The notes below the pieces were generated by a model. That model made no database searches. It saw nothing but the letters and a program-made list of their open reading frames with translations, and was not told the origin of the DNA. 64,000 nt of DNA, taken from positions 1 through 64,000 of the forward strand of contig CANGEW010000003.1 in the NCBI GenBank assembly GCA_947452965.1, given 5' to 3'. Source of the DNA: Chitinophagaceae bacterium (lineage in GTDB: Bacteria > Bacteroidota > Bacteroidia > Chitinophagales > Chitinophagaceae). Shown here piece after piece: positions 1 to 9,800 of this stretch (position 1 is the stretch's first letter; each line of letters starts with the position of its first letter). A program made the translations under genes and the position numbers.

Positions 1-434
1 ATAGAAGCAATGACATTTTGTTGTGTTTTTTCACCAAATCCCTTGTAAAGCTTTAGTCTGTTTTCTTTACATGCATAAAGCAATTCTCCTACAGTTTCGA
101 TTTGCATTTCTTTCCAAATAGTATTAATTTTTTTAGGTCCAATGCCTTTGATTTGGAGCATTTCTAAAATACCTTCTGGAGTTTTTTGAATGAATGAGTC
201 TAGCGCTTCAACTCGTCCGGTTGTAATGAGCTCGATTACTTTTTGCGCAGTAGATGCGCCAATTCCTTGAATAGAAGCAATGTTAGCATGTTCAATAGTT
301 GTCAATGGAACAGTTAGTTTCTCAATATTGAATGCCGCTGATGTGTATGATTTTATTTTAAAAGCATTTTCGCCATGAATTTCCATTAGTTTGGCTAAAA
401 GGGATATTGTGTCGGCGATTTGATAATTATCCAT
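1..434 (-). CDS. polX: DNA polymerase/3'-5' exonuclease PolX, N-terminal part (gene runs off the window)
   Basis: An open minus-strand frame starts at ATG 432-434 (MDNYQIADTISLLAKLMEI) and stays open to the window edge, giving about 144 residues. The sequence shows the helical N-terminal 8-kDa-like domain (HGENAFKIKSYTSAA) followed by helix-hairpin-helix turns: IQGIGASTAQKVIEL near residue 55, LQIKGIGPKKINTIW near residue 95, and LYKGFGEKTQQNV near 130. In the PolX family this domain binds gapped DNA. The palm domain and the C-terminal PHP exonuclease domain (whole family about 570 aa) would lie outside the window. The role is gap-filling repair synthesis, known for the family and not visible here. 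A terminator of the upstream gene lies at 478-507, so this gene probably has its own promoter. Confidence 0.88.
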   Translation of the reverse strand, partial: MDNYQIADTISLLAKLMEIHGENAFKIKSYTSAAFNIEKLTVPLTTIEHANIASIQGIGASTAQKVIELITTGRVEALDSFIQKTPEGILEMLQIKGIGPKKINTIWKEMQIETVGELLYACKENRLKLYKGFGEKTQQNVIAS

Positions 435-477
435 ATAGTAATATTGTAAGTATTAAAAGAGGAGAGGGAAGTGTTGC

Positions 478-507
478 AAAAAAAAAAGTCTCGGTAAAAA
501 CCGAGAC
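478..507 (-). terminator. Rho-independent terminator of the histone-like gene
   Basis: A perfect 8-bp stem, GTCTCGGT at 488-495 pairing with ACCGAGAC at 500-507 around an AAAA loop, is followed on the minus strand by an uninterrupted T run (A run 478-487 on the plus strand). It lies 28 bp past the stop codon of the lysine-rich gene and separates it from polX. Confidence 0.9.
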
Positions 508-535
508 AGTATCTTTTGCTGTTAGCAAAAATAGC

Positions 536-718
536 TTACTTCTTTTTTGGAGCAGCTTTCTTAGGAGCAGCTTTTTTAGCAGCAGCTTTCTTAGGAGCAG
601 CTTTTTTAGCAGCAGCTTTCTTAGGAGCAGCTTTTTTTACAGCTTTTTTAGGAGCAGCTTTCTTTGCAGCAGCTTTCTTAGGAGCAGCTTTTTTTACAGC
701 TTTTTTCTTTGTTGCCAT
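536..718 (-). CDS. Histone H1-like lysine/alanine/proline-rich small basic protein
   Basis: A 60-residue protein made almost only of Lys, Ala and Pro: MATKKKAVKK followed by repeats of the type KKAAPKKAAA. It resembles the basic tails of histone H1 and of bacterial H1-like or HU-tail proteins. It has no globular domain, signal peptide or membrane segment. By composition it should bind nucleic acid without sequence specificity; that is inference. The opposite strand is also open across this repeat, but the start (ATG 716-718), the strong terminator at 478-507 and the basic composition favour the minus strand. The DNA is a roughly 30-bp tandem repeat that could change copy number. It is monocistronic by context, facing the same way as rpmA. 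Confidence 0.8.
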   Translation of the reverse strand: MATKKKAVKKAAPKKAAAKKAAPKKAVKKAAPKKAAAKKAAPKKAAAKKAAPKKAAPKKK

Positions 719-807
719 TTTTTTTTAATTTAATTGGTTAGTAAATAATAATTAAAAATAAATATTATTTTCTAATTACCAAAAAAAAGTTTAAAAAAAT
801 ATTTTTT

Positions 808-1062
808 TTAAATAGCAGCAACAGAAACTAAAGTTTTATCTCCTTTAGATTTTCTGAATTCTACCACCCCATCAGTTAAAGCAAAAATTGTAAAATCTCT
901 ACCTAAGCCAACGTTTTTACCAGGATGATAAACAGTTCCGCGCTGACGTAAAATAATATTACCTGCAGCAGCAGATTGCCCACCATAAATTTTCACTCCA
1001 AGTCTTTTACTTTGTGAATCACGACCATTTTTTACTGATCCTTCACCTTTTTTATGTGCCAT
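808..1062 (-). CDS. rpmA: 50S ribosomal protein L27
   Basis: The 84-residue protein begins [20 protein letters not shown] and contains [22 protein letters not shown], the family hallmark; full length for L27. In the 50S subunit the N-terminal tail of L27 reaches the peptidyl-transferase centre. This version starts directly with MAHKKG and has no N-terminal extension of the kind cleaved in Firmicutes. It lies 41 bp downstream of rplU on the same strand, the conserved rplU-rpmA order, so the two are almost certainly co-transcribed from the promoter near 1432. Confidence 0.98.
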   Translation of the reverse strand: MAHKKGEGSVKNGRDSQSKRLGVKIYGGQSAAAGNIILRQRGTVYHPGKNVGLGRDFTIFALTDGVVEFRKSKGDKTLVSVAAI

Positions 1063-1103
1063 TGTTTAAAATTTGAATTTTGAAAAATTTACTTCAAAAT
1101 TAA

Positions 1104-1409
1104 TTATGCGATTGCAGTTACTTTGATGTGAGTATACTGTGTACGATGTCCGTGCTTCTTACGGAAGCCCTTTCTTCTTTTCATTTTAAAGGCAATTACT
1201 TTGTCGCCTTTAACTAAGTCATTTACGACTTCTGCTTTTACAACAGCACTTACATTGGCTCCGATATTCACAGAACCGCCGTTATCTGTCATTAAAACGT
1301 CTTTGAATTCAACTGAATCACCAGTTTTACATTCAATATGAGGAACATACAAGCTGTCTCCTGCTTTTACTTTGAATTGCTGACCCGCAATTTTAACTAC
1401 TGCTAACAT
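1104..1409 (-). CDS. rplU: 50S ribosomal protein L21
   Basis: A 101-residue protein, MLAVVKIAGQQFKVKAGDSL, with the conserved C-terminal stretch FKMKRRKGFRKKHGHRTQYT that binds 23S rRNA. The length is that of the plain L21 family. Many Bacteroidota carry L21 with an extra C-terminal helix-hairpin-helix extension; this one ends at TAIA without it, and a free-standing protein resembling that extension is found at 61042-61374. It is the first gene of the rplU-rpmA pair, with a -7 box 22 bp upstream. Confidence 0.98.
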   Translation of the reverse strand: MLAVVKIAGQQFKVKAGDSLYVPHIECKTGDSVEFKDVLMTDNGGSVNIGANVSAVVKAEVVNDLVKGDKVIAFKMKRRKGFRKKHGHRTQYTHIKVTAIA

Positions 1410-1431
1410 AATGTACCTAAATTTAGGACGG

Positions 1432-1439
1432 CAAAGGTA
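1432..1439 (-). promoter_or_regulatory. Promoter -7 box of rplU-rpmA
   Basis: On the minus strand this reads TACCTTTG, an exact match to the Bacteroidota -7 consensus TAnnTTTG, 22 bp before the rplU ATG. No convincing -33 TTTG is seen at the expected distance. Confidence 0.6.
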
Positions 1440-1634
1440 AGTATTTTAGTTAATTTCAGGAACATTTTTTTGATTTTTTTTATTTCTATCGATTTTTTGA
1501 AATAAGAGCCTTTATTCTTGAGAATATCTATTGGTATAGCATTTTTCGTTTTTTTGCCATAATCCTATATAAATATTCACTTTGTAACACGATTTTTCCC
1601 CTACTTTAGTCGAAAACGATTTACTTTCGTGCCT

Positions 1635-2402
1635 ATGTTTAAGCCCTTTCGTCGCTTTTTTCAAATCGTGTATAATATTTATGCAACGTTCATTTTTTTT
1701 ATTTTCTTGAGTGTTCTTTTTCCTATTGTTTTACTAACATATTTTTTACCTAGTAAAAAAAGGGGCAATGCCATCTATAATATCGCTCGTGTATTTTTAG
1801 ATATAGCTCTTTTATTATTGGGGATTTTTCATAAGAATATTTTTGAGGTGCCTCATGATACTAAAAAGCCTATGATCTTTGTATTTAATCATATCTCTTA
1901 TTTGGATTCATTAATTTTAGTCGCAACCATTCGTAAGCAAAATATCAGAGGCTTGGGGAAATATGAAATAGGGAAGATTCCTATTATCGGTTTTATTTAC
2001 AGAAGTGCTGTTATAACTGTAAAGAGATCAGATAAAACTAATAGACAAAAAAGTGTAGCGTTGCTGAAAGAAGCTGTTAATAATAATATCTCAATCGCTA
2101 TTGCGCCCGAAGGTACCTTTAACGAAACCAGTAAGCCTCTCTTGGATTTTTTTGATGGCGCTTTTAGAATCGCAATTGAAACAAACACTCCGATAAAGCC
2201 ATTATTGTTTTTAGACACTTACGACAGAATGCATTATGGAAGTTTGTTTTCCCTGACACCTGGAAAGTCTAGGTCAGTTTTTTTAGAAGAAGTTTCTGTA
2301 GAAGGCTATGACTTGAGCAATTTGCAAGAACTAAAACAAAAAGTATTTCAAAAGATGGAGTTAGCCTTGGTTCATTATAAAGCCAGCTGGATTAAAAATT
2401 GA
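1635..2402 (+). CDS. plsC: 1-acyl-sn-glycerol-3-phosphate acyltransferase (PlsC family)
   Basis: The 255-residue protein transfers an acyl chain to lysophosphatidic acid in phospholipid synthesis at the inner membrane (family role). It has an N-terminal hydrophobic segment (IFFIFLSVLFPIVLLTYFL, residues about 18-37), the catalytic NHISYLDSL motif (NHX4D type, near residue 85) and APEGTFNE (EGT block, near residue 160). An in-frame GTG lies six bases upstream at 1629; ATG 1635 is preferred because a -7-like TACTTTCG covers 1622-1629. The stop overlaps the priA start (TGATG), so the two are probably translationally coupled. Confidence 0.9.
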   Translation: MFKPFRRFFQIVYNIYATFIFFIFLSVLFPIVLLTYFLPSKKRGNAIYNIARVFLDIALLLLGIFHKNIFEVPHDTKKPMIFVFNHISYLDSLILVATIRKQNIRGLGKYEIGKIPIIGFIYRSAVITVKRSDKTNRQKSVALLKEAVNNNISIAIAPEGTFNETSKPLLDFFDGAFRIAIETNTPIKPLLFLDTYDRMHYGSLFSLTPGKSRSVFLEEVSVEGYDLSNLQELKQKVFQKMELALVHYKASWIKN

Positions 2403-4879
2403 TGAGCGAAAACAGTAACATATTATTCAATGAAAATAGCTCAGGTGTTTGGGCCGAAATCATTTTGCCTTTAGCCTTGCCACAAGTATACACCTATGAA
2501 GTGCCCATAGATTTAATTGCAAAAGCCATTATTGGTTGTAGGGCAGAAGTAGTTTTTGGTAAAAATAAGAAGTATACAGGCATTATAAAATCAATTAACT
2601 ATCAGAAGCCTCCATATCCCACTAAGTCGATTATAAATGTGTTGGACGAATGTCCAATTGTATATCCTCAACAATTACATTTATGGAATTGGATGAGTCA
2701 ATATTATATGTGCTCCGAAGGAGAGGTAATGGCAGCGGCTCTTCCTTCGAATTTTAAGTTAAATAGTGAAACTATTTTGGTTATTAATGAGGATGCCGGA
2801 GATGATTTTTCGATGTTAAACGATGAGGAATTTGTTGTTGCCGAAGCCTTGCAAATCAGAAAGCAACTTCAAATGTTTGAAATCGTTCAGCTGATGGATG
2901 GGGCACGCGTGTATCCTGTAATCAAAAGCTTGTTAGAAAAAAATATTTGTTTTGCTTGGGAACAATTATCAGAAAAATATCAACCCAAAAAAACAACCAT
3001 TGTTGAGCTGCACAAAAAGTATGATAATGAGAATTCACTCTCCCAATTATTGAATAATTGGAAAGGGGCGCCCAAACAAATGGAACTATTGTTATCTTTC
3101 CTGCATCTTCAAAAAACCATGGGCATTGTTTATAAGAAATCATTGCTAGAAAAAGCAAAAGCAACAGATGCTCAATTAAATGCCTTAAGTGAAAAAGAGA
3201 TTTTAGTTACTTCCAAAATTAACATTGATAGAATTAAACAACTCCCCAAATCAATCAATATCGACTTCCAATTATCTGATAAGCAGTCAGATTGCCTAGC
3301 TCAATTAAAAGAAACCTTTGCTAAAAAAAATGTATGTCTGTTGCAAGGGGTAACAGGTAGTGGTAAAACGCTTTTATATATTAAACTCATTGAAGAGCAG
3401 ATTTTATTGAATAAACAAGCTTTATATCTTCTTCCCGAAATCGCTTTGACCTCTCAAATTATTAGACGGTTACAAAAATATTTCGGCGGTCATATTGCTG
3501 TGTATCATTCTAAGTTTAATGATCAGGAAAGAGTGGAACTGTGGAATAAAATTAATTCAGGTGAAATCAACATTGTTTTAGGTGCCAGAAGTGCAATTTT
3601 TTTGCCTTTTAATAACCTAGGTTTGATTATTGTAGATGAAGAACATGATGCGTCTTTTAAACAGCAAGATCCTGCACCAAGATACCAGGCAAGAGACACC
3701 GCAATCTATTATGCTTCACTTTTTAATGCCAAAGTATTGTTAGGAAGTGGTACTCCTTCTGTAGAAAGCTATTATAATGCAACACAACAAAAATATGGCT
3801 TTGTTCAATTAACAGAAAGATACGGCGGAATCGAAATGCCTTCTATTGAGATTGTAAATACTGCTCAAGTAGCTCAAAAAGGTAAAGTAATGATCAGTCC
3901 TCAATTAAAAGAAGCGATTGAAAAAACATTACAACAAAAAAAACAAGTAATTCTTTTTCAAAATAGACGTGGCTACAATCCATACATATATTGCGGAACC
4001 TGTGGCTTTATTCCGCAATGCCATCATTGTGATGTGTCATTAACCCTGCATAAGTTCAGTAAAAAATTACATTGTCATTATTGCGGAAGCCTATATCCAA
4101 ATCTAGTTCAATGTACCGCTTGTGGTAGTAATCAATGGGTAGAAAAAAACTTTGGAACAGAAAAAATCGAAGAACAACTCGAACAAGATTTTTCTGAATA
4201 TAGAGTAGGCAGAATGGATGTTGATGCGGTGAAAGGTAAAACCGCTCATGATACATTGATTCAACAATTTGAACAGCATCATATTGACATATTAGTAGGT
4301 ACTCAAATGGTAGTGAAAGGGCTAGATTTTGATAATGTAAGTTTAGTAGGAGTGTTAGATGCAGATGGATTATTAAGCTTTGTCGATTTTAGAGTGCATG
4401 AAAGAGCTTTTCAATTAATGGAACAAGTGAGTGGAAGATCGGGCAGAAAAGGCTCACAAGGAAAAGTATTGATTCAAGCGGTTAATGTAAAACATCCTGT
4501 TATAAAGATGGTTCAGCAGCATGATTATGCTGCGTTTTTTAAATTTGAGATTGCAAACAGAAAGGAATTTTTCTACCCGCCATTTAGCAGGTTGGTATTA
4601 ATTACATTAAAACACAAGGACAATGATACAGTGAAGTTGGCCTCACAAAAACTTGCAGCCTTGTTAAGAAGCGATTTTAAAGACTATGTAATGGGACCCG
4701 CACAACCCGTTATCGGAAGATTAAGAAATCAATATTTAATGGAAATCATGTTAAAGCTCCCAAAAGATGCGGGGATGTCTTTTAAAAATAAAAAAGTAAT
4801 ACAACATCATATAAATATACTTTTATCTGAAAAAAAGTTCAAATCAATTACTATTATTGCAGATGTAGATCCGGCATAA
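2402..4879 (+). CDS. priA: Primosomal protein N' (replication restart helicase PriA)
   Basis: An 825-residue superfamily 2 helicase that reloads the replisome at stalled forks. An N-terminal 3'-DNA-binding domain (residues 1 to about 110) is followed by Walker A GVTGSGKT near residue 316, the Walker B-type DEEHD near 411, then the cysteine-rich zinc segment CGTCGFIPQCHHC, CHYC and CTAC (about 528-573), and helicase motifs VGTQMVVKGLDF and QVSGRSGR. Full length for the family. The start chosen is ATG 2402, which overlaps the plsC stop; a TTG three bases earlier is also in frame. murB follows after 50 bp on the same strand, so plsC-priA-murB may form one transcript ending at the hairpin at 5984. 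Confidence 0.97.
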   Translation: MSENSNILFNENSSGVWAEIILPLALPQVYTYEVPIDLIAKAIIGCRAEVVFGKNKKYTGIIKSINYQKPPYPTKSIINVLDECPIVYPQQLHLWNWMSQYYMCSEGEVMAAALPSNFKLNSETILVINEDAGDDFSMLNDEEFVVAEALQIRKQLQMFEIVQLMDGARVYPVIKSLLEKNICFAWEQLSEKYQPKKTTIVELHKKYDNENSLSQLLNNWKGAPKQMELLLSFLHLQKTMGIVYKKSLLEKAKATDAQLNALSEKEILVTSKINIDRIKQLPKSINIDFQLSDKQSDCLAQLKETFAKKNVCLLQGVTGSGKTLLYIKLIEEQILLNKQALYLLPEIALTSQIIRRLQKYFGGHIAVYHSKFNDQERVELWNKINSGEINIVLGARSAIFLPFNNLGLIIVDEEHDASFKQQDPAPRYQARDTAIYYASLFNAKVLLGSGTPSVESYYNATQQKYGFVQLTERYGGIEMPSIEIVNTAQVAQKGKVMISPQLKEAIEKTLQQKKQVILFQNRRGYNPYIYCGTCGFIPQCHHCDVSLTLHKFSKKLHCHYCGSLYPNLVQCTACGSNQWVEKNFGTEKIEEQLEQDFSEYRVGRMDVDAVKGKTAHDTLIQQFEQHHIDILVGTQMVVKGLDFDNVSLVGVLDADGLLSFVDFRVHERAFQLMEQVSGRSGRKGSQGKVLIQAVNVKHPVIKMVQQHDYAAFFKFEIANRKEFFYPPFSRLVLITLKHKDNDTVKLASQKLAALLRSDFKDYVMGPAQPVIGRLRNQYLMEIMLKLPKDAGMSFKNKKVIQHHINILLSEKKFKSITIIADVDPA

Positions 4880-4929
4880 TTTTTTAAAAAATAAATAATT
4901 CTAAAACGAAATACAATAAGAGCAATTAG

Positions 4930-5946
4930 ATGAAGATTCTGCAGAACATATCATTAAAGCCTTTCAATACGTTTGGCATGGATGTGCCTGCAAAATATTT
5001 TGCATTTTTTCAAACCTCTGATCAATTATTGGAAATACTATCCAGTGACATTTGTGCTTCATCAGACACCTTGCTATTAGGCGGGGGAAGCAACCTGTTG
5101 TTTACTAAAAATATAAATGGCATTGTATTAAAAGACGAAATAAAGGGGATTGAATTATTACAAGAAACCGACGAGCATTATTTTGTAAAAGTGGGCGCTG
5201 GAGAAGTTTGGCATGATTTTGTAATGTATTGTGTTCAAAAAGGGTATGCTGGTCTGGAAAATCTTGCATTAATACCAGGCTGTGTAGGAGCAAGTCCGAT
5301 GCAAAATATTGGTGCCTATGGTGTAGAGATAAAAGATGTGTTTCATTCTTTAGAAGCCATGCACATCAAAGATAAAAGCGTGAATGTTTTTTTAAATAAA
5401 GATTGCGAGTTTGGTTATAGAGAGAGTGTGTTCAAGAATAAATATAAAAATCAATTCGCCATCACTTCGGTAACTTTCAAATTGCAAAAAAAGCCTTCTT
5501 ATAATATTACTTATGGGGCTATAAGTAAAGAATTGGAAAATATGGGGGTAAAAGACTTGTCCTTGCATGCCATTTCTCAAGCGGTGATTAACATCAGACA
5601 AAGTAAATTACCTAATCCAATTGAAATTGGTAATGCCGGAAGTTTTTTTAAAAATCCAGAAATTGATGTAAAGCATTTTGAGACAATTCAACATGATTAT
5701 CCTTCAATTATTGGATATGCTACAGGCGAAAACAGGATAAAATTAGCAGCCGGTTGGTTGATTGAACAATGTGGTTGGAAAGGTTATAGGGAAGGGGACG
5801 CAGGCTGTTATGCCAAGCAAGCTTTGGTATTGGTAAATTATGGCAATGCTAAAGGAGAGGACGTGCTTCAACTTAGTGAAAAAATCATTGCTTCAGTTGA
5901 AGCTAAATTTGGTGTTCGATTAGAAAGAGAAGTGAACATTATGTAA
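4930..5946 (+). CDS. murB: UDP-N-acetylenolpyruvoylglucosamine reductase MurB
   Basis: This 338-residue FAD enzyme reduces UDP-GlcNAc-enolpyruvate to UDP-MurNAc, the second committed step of peptidoglycan synthesis, in the cytoplasm. Seen in the sequence: the FAD-binding loop LGGGSNLLF near residue 51, IPGCVGASPMQNIGAYG near 117, YRESVFK near 160, and the catalytic-serine segment GNAGSFFKNP near 234. The absence of a short C-terminal domain truncation and the YRESVFK loop fit the E. coli-like type I MurB. The gene ends at a strong bidirectional terminator. Confidence 0.97.
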   Translation: MKILQNISLKPFNTFGMDVPAKYFAFFQTSDQLLEILSSDICASSDTLLLGGGSNLLFTKNINGIVLKDEIKGIELLQETDEHYFVKVGAGEVWHDFVMYCVQKGYAGLENLALIPGCVGASPMQNIGAYGVEIKDVFHSLEAMHIKDKSVNVFLNKDCEFGYRESVFKNKYKNQFAITSVTFKLQKKPSYNITYGAISKELENMGVKDLSLHAISQAVINIRQSKLPNPIEIGNAGSFFKNPEIDVKHFETIQHDYPSIIGYATGENRIKLAAGWLIEQCGWKGYREGDAGCYAKQALVLVNYGNAKGEDVLQLSEKIIASVEAKFGVRLEREVNIM

Positions 5947-5983
5947 CTGATAGAAAATTGTATAAAGGGATATAAAATAAAAA

Positions 5984-6007
5984 ACGCCTCGTTTGAGGCG
6001 TTTTTTA
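5984..6007. terminator. Bidirectional Rho-independent terminator between murB and the barrel protein gene
   Basis: ACGCCTC (5984-5990) pairs with GAGGCGT (5995-6001) around GTTT. It is followed by T6 on the plus strand and preceded by an A-rich run, so it also works for the convergent minus-strand gene ending at 6026. Confidence 0.93.
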
Positions 6008-6025
6008 TTTATCAAAATGCAATAA

Positions 6026-6733
6026 TTATTTATGGCATAAGTTATATCCAAAATGCACATCAAAATAAGCTTGATTGAATTTTTGGTCGGTTACTTTATT
6101 AAGATTGTTTAATCCAAAATTTAAATCCCCACTAACTGTATAAGGTCCAAATTTGTAACCACCTCTTAGTAAAAATCCAAAACTAGCGCTAGACAACTTA
6201 TTATTAGTCTGTAAATCAACGTATCCCTGAGCAATGGTTGCTGCAGCTCCTGGCGAATTAACTGCACTTGTAACACTTGCACCACTTCTGCTAAAATCTG
6301 AATTTAATGCTACTGAAACATTAACACCACCCCCAGCAAAGAAGCCTTTTGGTAAATCGTATAAAGCTACAACAGGTATGTTGATATAGTCGTTTGTGTA
6401 TTTTTCTTCCCAAATTGTTGATTCGCTTTTTGGCAAATCATTTGATCTTTTAAATGTCGCTGAGGTGTGTTGGTATCCTAAGCCAGAAGCAAGTGACACT
6501 TGTTTATTAAGGCGATAAGAAACATCCATACCTAAACCATAAGTTAATGCACCTTCTGATTTGAAATCCATTGAATAATTTGGAGTACTTAAAACCTTCC
6601 CACCAGAAAGTTGAGTCCAATCAGTTTTTGATGCTCTAGATACACCTAAACTAACATAAGGTCCATAAGATAATTGTGCTTTTGCCATGAAAGAAAAAGC
6701 GGTAATTGTGGTAAGTAGAATTAATTTTTTCAT
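6026..6733 (-). CDS. Outer-membrane beta-barrel protein (PorT/OmpW-like), secreted
   Basis: A 235-residue protein with a clear signal peptide (MKKLILLTTITAFSFMAKAQ), then alternating hydrophobic/polar strands typical of small Bacteroidota outer-membrane barrels: YGPYVSLGVS, ALTYGLGMDVSYRL, SLASGLGYQHTS, NIPVVALYDLPKGFFAGGGVNVSV, SFGFLLRGGYKF, SGDLNFGLNNL and a final YFDVHFGYNLCHK. The family fold is an eight-stranded barrel ('outer membrane beta-barrel protein' families); the precise function is unknown. It is separated from the giant gene upstream by a terminator at 6814-6840, so it should have its own promoter in the 114-bp gap, though no exact TAnnTTTG box was found there. Confidence 0.75.
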   Translation of the reverse strand: MKKLILLTTITAFSFMAKAQLSYGPYVSLGVSRASKTDWTQLSGGKVLSTPNYSMDFKSEGALTYGLGMDVSYRLNKQVSLASGLGYQHTSATFKRSNDLPKSESTIWEEKYTNDYINIPVVALYDLPKGFFAGGGVNVSVALNSDFSRSGASVTSAVNSPGAAATIAQGYVDLQTNNKLSSASFGFLLRGGYKFGPYTVSGDLNFGLNNLNKVTDQKFNQAYFDVHFGYNLCHK

Positions 6734-6813
6734 CTTTAATTTAATAAGTTGGTTTATGAATTTTTGTGTAATTTAAAATATATTTTTATTTCAAAAAAAA
6801 AAAAAATAGAAAA

Positions 6814-6840
6814 TGGGGGTAATTTTTTATGTTACCCCCA
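6814..6840 (-). terminator. Rho-independent terminator of the 2963-aa gene
   Basis: TGGGGGTAA (6814-6822) pairs perfectly with TTACCCCCA (6832-6840). Reading the minus strand, the hairpin is followed by TTTTCTA and then a 14-base T run. It begins eight bases past the stop codon. Confidence 0.88.
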
Positions 6841-6847
6841 TATATCA

Positions 6848-9800
6848 CTACAGTTTTTCTACTTTTTTGATTACTTTATGTTCACCTTGTATGATTTCCA
6901 TAAAATAGGTTCCTCTTTGTAATTTGCTGCCTATCAATATATTAGATTTGTTATAGAAGGTTGCTCTTTCTTCTATTTTACCAAAGGCATTCATTACTCT
7001 TATAGATATTGGTGCGTTAACACCTGATAAAATATTTATAGCAAATGTTGTAGTTGTAGGGTTCGGTGTAACCATAACATCCCAATTGTTATCTGTTGGG
7101 GTAATTGCTGCAGTACCTCTTGCGATTAATGAACCCGAACAACTTGTAGTCATGGTTATGCTAGCTTGACTGTTCGCAACTAATACATTATTGATTCTAC
7201 TCTCAAAACTGTATAAACAATTAGGTGCTGTGCTTCCTGTATAAGAAGATCCAATAACTGATTTTGAGTCATATTTAACAGAGAGTACGTACTTGGCACC
7301 AATTGTAGCATTTGTAATACTTACTCTGCCTTGGCCTGTTGAAACGGTCACACCTGTTGCTACTTTAGTACAGCTGCCATTCCATAAAGTTGCTTGGTCT
7401 GTTTGTTGTATGCTAAATAGTCCAAATGTGCTAATAGATTTAGACTGCACAATATCAACGCTAAAACTAGCAGATGGGGCAGTGATAGTTGTATAATAGA
7501 AGAACTGACCCGGAGTAACGTTTGTTACTTTTCCGCAAGAAGCTGTGTAACACAATGAACTTACTTTTTGACCTAAGCCAGCATTAAAGTCACTACAAGC
7601 CGTTGTTGTGTGATATATTCCAGTTAATGGACAAGTAGCAATAATTATTACAGCAGTAGTTGCACTTGAAATACAACCTGTTGCATTTTTAGCAGTTACA
7701 CTATATGTACCCGCGCTTACTCCTGTAAAGGTTGAACCAGATTGGTAGGTACTTCCATTTATGCTATAGGTAAAACCAGTACCCGTTGGAGCTGAAATGG
7801 TTATCGTGCCTGTAGATAATGAACAAGTAGGTTGTGTAATATTTACTGTCGGTGCGTTTGGTTTGGTAGGTGCTGCACTTATGTTAGCAACAGTAGCTGT
7901 TGATGTACAAGCAACACAACCGCTGCTATTCTTTACTGTTACATTATAAGTTCCGGGAATTACACCAGAGAAGATAGTGCTTGATTGATAAGCACTTCCA
8001 TTGATACTATATGTTAAACCTGTACCTGTTGGAGCCGAAATAGTTATGGTTCCAGTAGCAACAGCGCATGTTGGTTGTGTAACAGATACTGTTGGCGCAA
8101 CAGGTGTAGAAGGAGCAGTGCTAATGGTAGCAGTTGTTACTGTTGAAATACAATCAGAAGTATTTTTAGCAGTAACACTATATGTACCCGCGCTTACTCC
8201 TGTAAAGGTTGTACTTGATTGGTATGTACTTCCATTGATACTGTATGTTAACCCCGTTCCGGTTGGAGCAGTAATTGTAATTGAGCCTGTAGGAACTGAA
8301 CAAGTAGGCTGCGTAATACTAACGGTTGGAGCATTCGGTTTGGTTGGTGCTGCATTTATGGTAGCAACAGTAGCTGTTGATGTACAAGCAACACAACCGC
8401 TGCTATTCTTTACCGTTACATTATAAGTTCCCGCAATTACACCAGAGAAGATAGTACTTGATTGATAAGTGCTTCCATTGATGCTATATGTTAAACCTGT
8501 ACCTGTTGGAGCCGAAATAGTTATGGTTCCAGTAGCAACTGCACAAGTTGGTTGTGTGATATTAATAGAAGGAGCCGCTGGTGTTGTAGGCGCAGCACTT
8601 ATTGTTGCAGACGCAGCATTTGAAATACAACCTGAAGCATTTTTAACAGTTACGCTGTATGTACCTGAAGCTAAACCAGAGAACGTTGCAGTTGATTGGT
8701 AAGTACCTCCATTAATGTTATAAGTTATTCCTGTGCCAGTAGGCGCAGTTATTTTAATAGAACCTGTTGCAATACTACATGTAGGCTGTGTAACAGTTAA
8801 TGTAGGAGTAGCAGGCTTAGTAGGCGCTGCATTAATCACAGCAGATGTAGCATTGGAAGTGCAAACATTGCATCCTGTGCCTGTTCTTACTGTTACATTA
8901 TAGGTTCCTGAAGCTACACTATTAAAGGTTGTACCAGATTGATATGTGCTACCGTTGATGCTGTAAGTATAGCTCGAACCCGTAGGTGCAGTTATGGTAA
9001 TTGATCCTGTTGAAACTGCACAAGTTGGTTGAGTGATACTAACAGTTGGAGCATTAGGTTTTGCAGGAATTGCATTAACCACAGCAGAAGTAGCATTGGA
9101 TGTACAAACATTACATCCTGTACCTGTTCTAACGGTTACATTATATGTGCCCGAAGCCACCCCGCTAAAGGTTGTACTTGTTTGGTAAGTACTTCCATTG
9201 ATGCTATATGTATACCCCGAACCAGTAGGTGCAGTTATGGTAATGGTACCAGTTGTTACGGAACATGTGGGCTGTGTAATTGAAATAGTTGGCGCGTTAG
9301 GTTTGGTAGGCGCTACATTTATTGTTGCAGCAGTTGCATTAGAAATACAACCATCATTATTTTTAACGGTAACATTATAAGTGCCCGAAGCTACATTGTT
9401 AAAAGTAGTATCTGCTTGATAGTTGATTCCATTGATACTGTATGAATATCCAGCACCTTTAGGAGAACTTATTTTTATTGTGCCTGTTGTTACCAAACAA
9501 GTAGGCTGAGTAACACTAACAGTTGGAGCATTTGGTTTAGCTGGAGCTACATTAATTACTGCAGTGGTAGCATTTGAAATACAACTACCATTTTTTACTG
9601 TAACAGAATAACTTCCGCTTGATACATTTTTAAATGCAGTATCAGCTTGGTAGTCCAAGCCATTAATACTATATGTAAGTCCTGCAGCAACAGGAGAGGT
9701 TATCGTAATACTTCCAGTATTCACAGCACAGGTTGGCTGAATGGTAGAAACTGTTGGCGCCTCACTAGTGGTCGGTTGTGCATTAATAGTAACTGATGTT

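Noticed and set aside
1581-1629. Promoter for plsC (TTTG at 1581, TACTTTAG at 1602 or TACTTTCG at 1622)
   Set aside because: Each box departs from TAnnTTTG and the spacings do not fit; too weak to list as a feature.
7293-8702. Open frames on the plus strand across the ten-unit repeat region, up to 141 codons
   Set aside because: They are repeat-driven shadows of the minus-strand giant gene: the same phase is open in every unit, without promoter, signal or recognisable domain.
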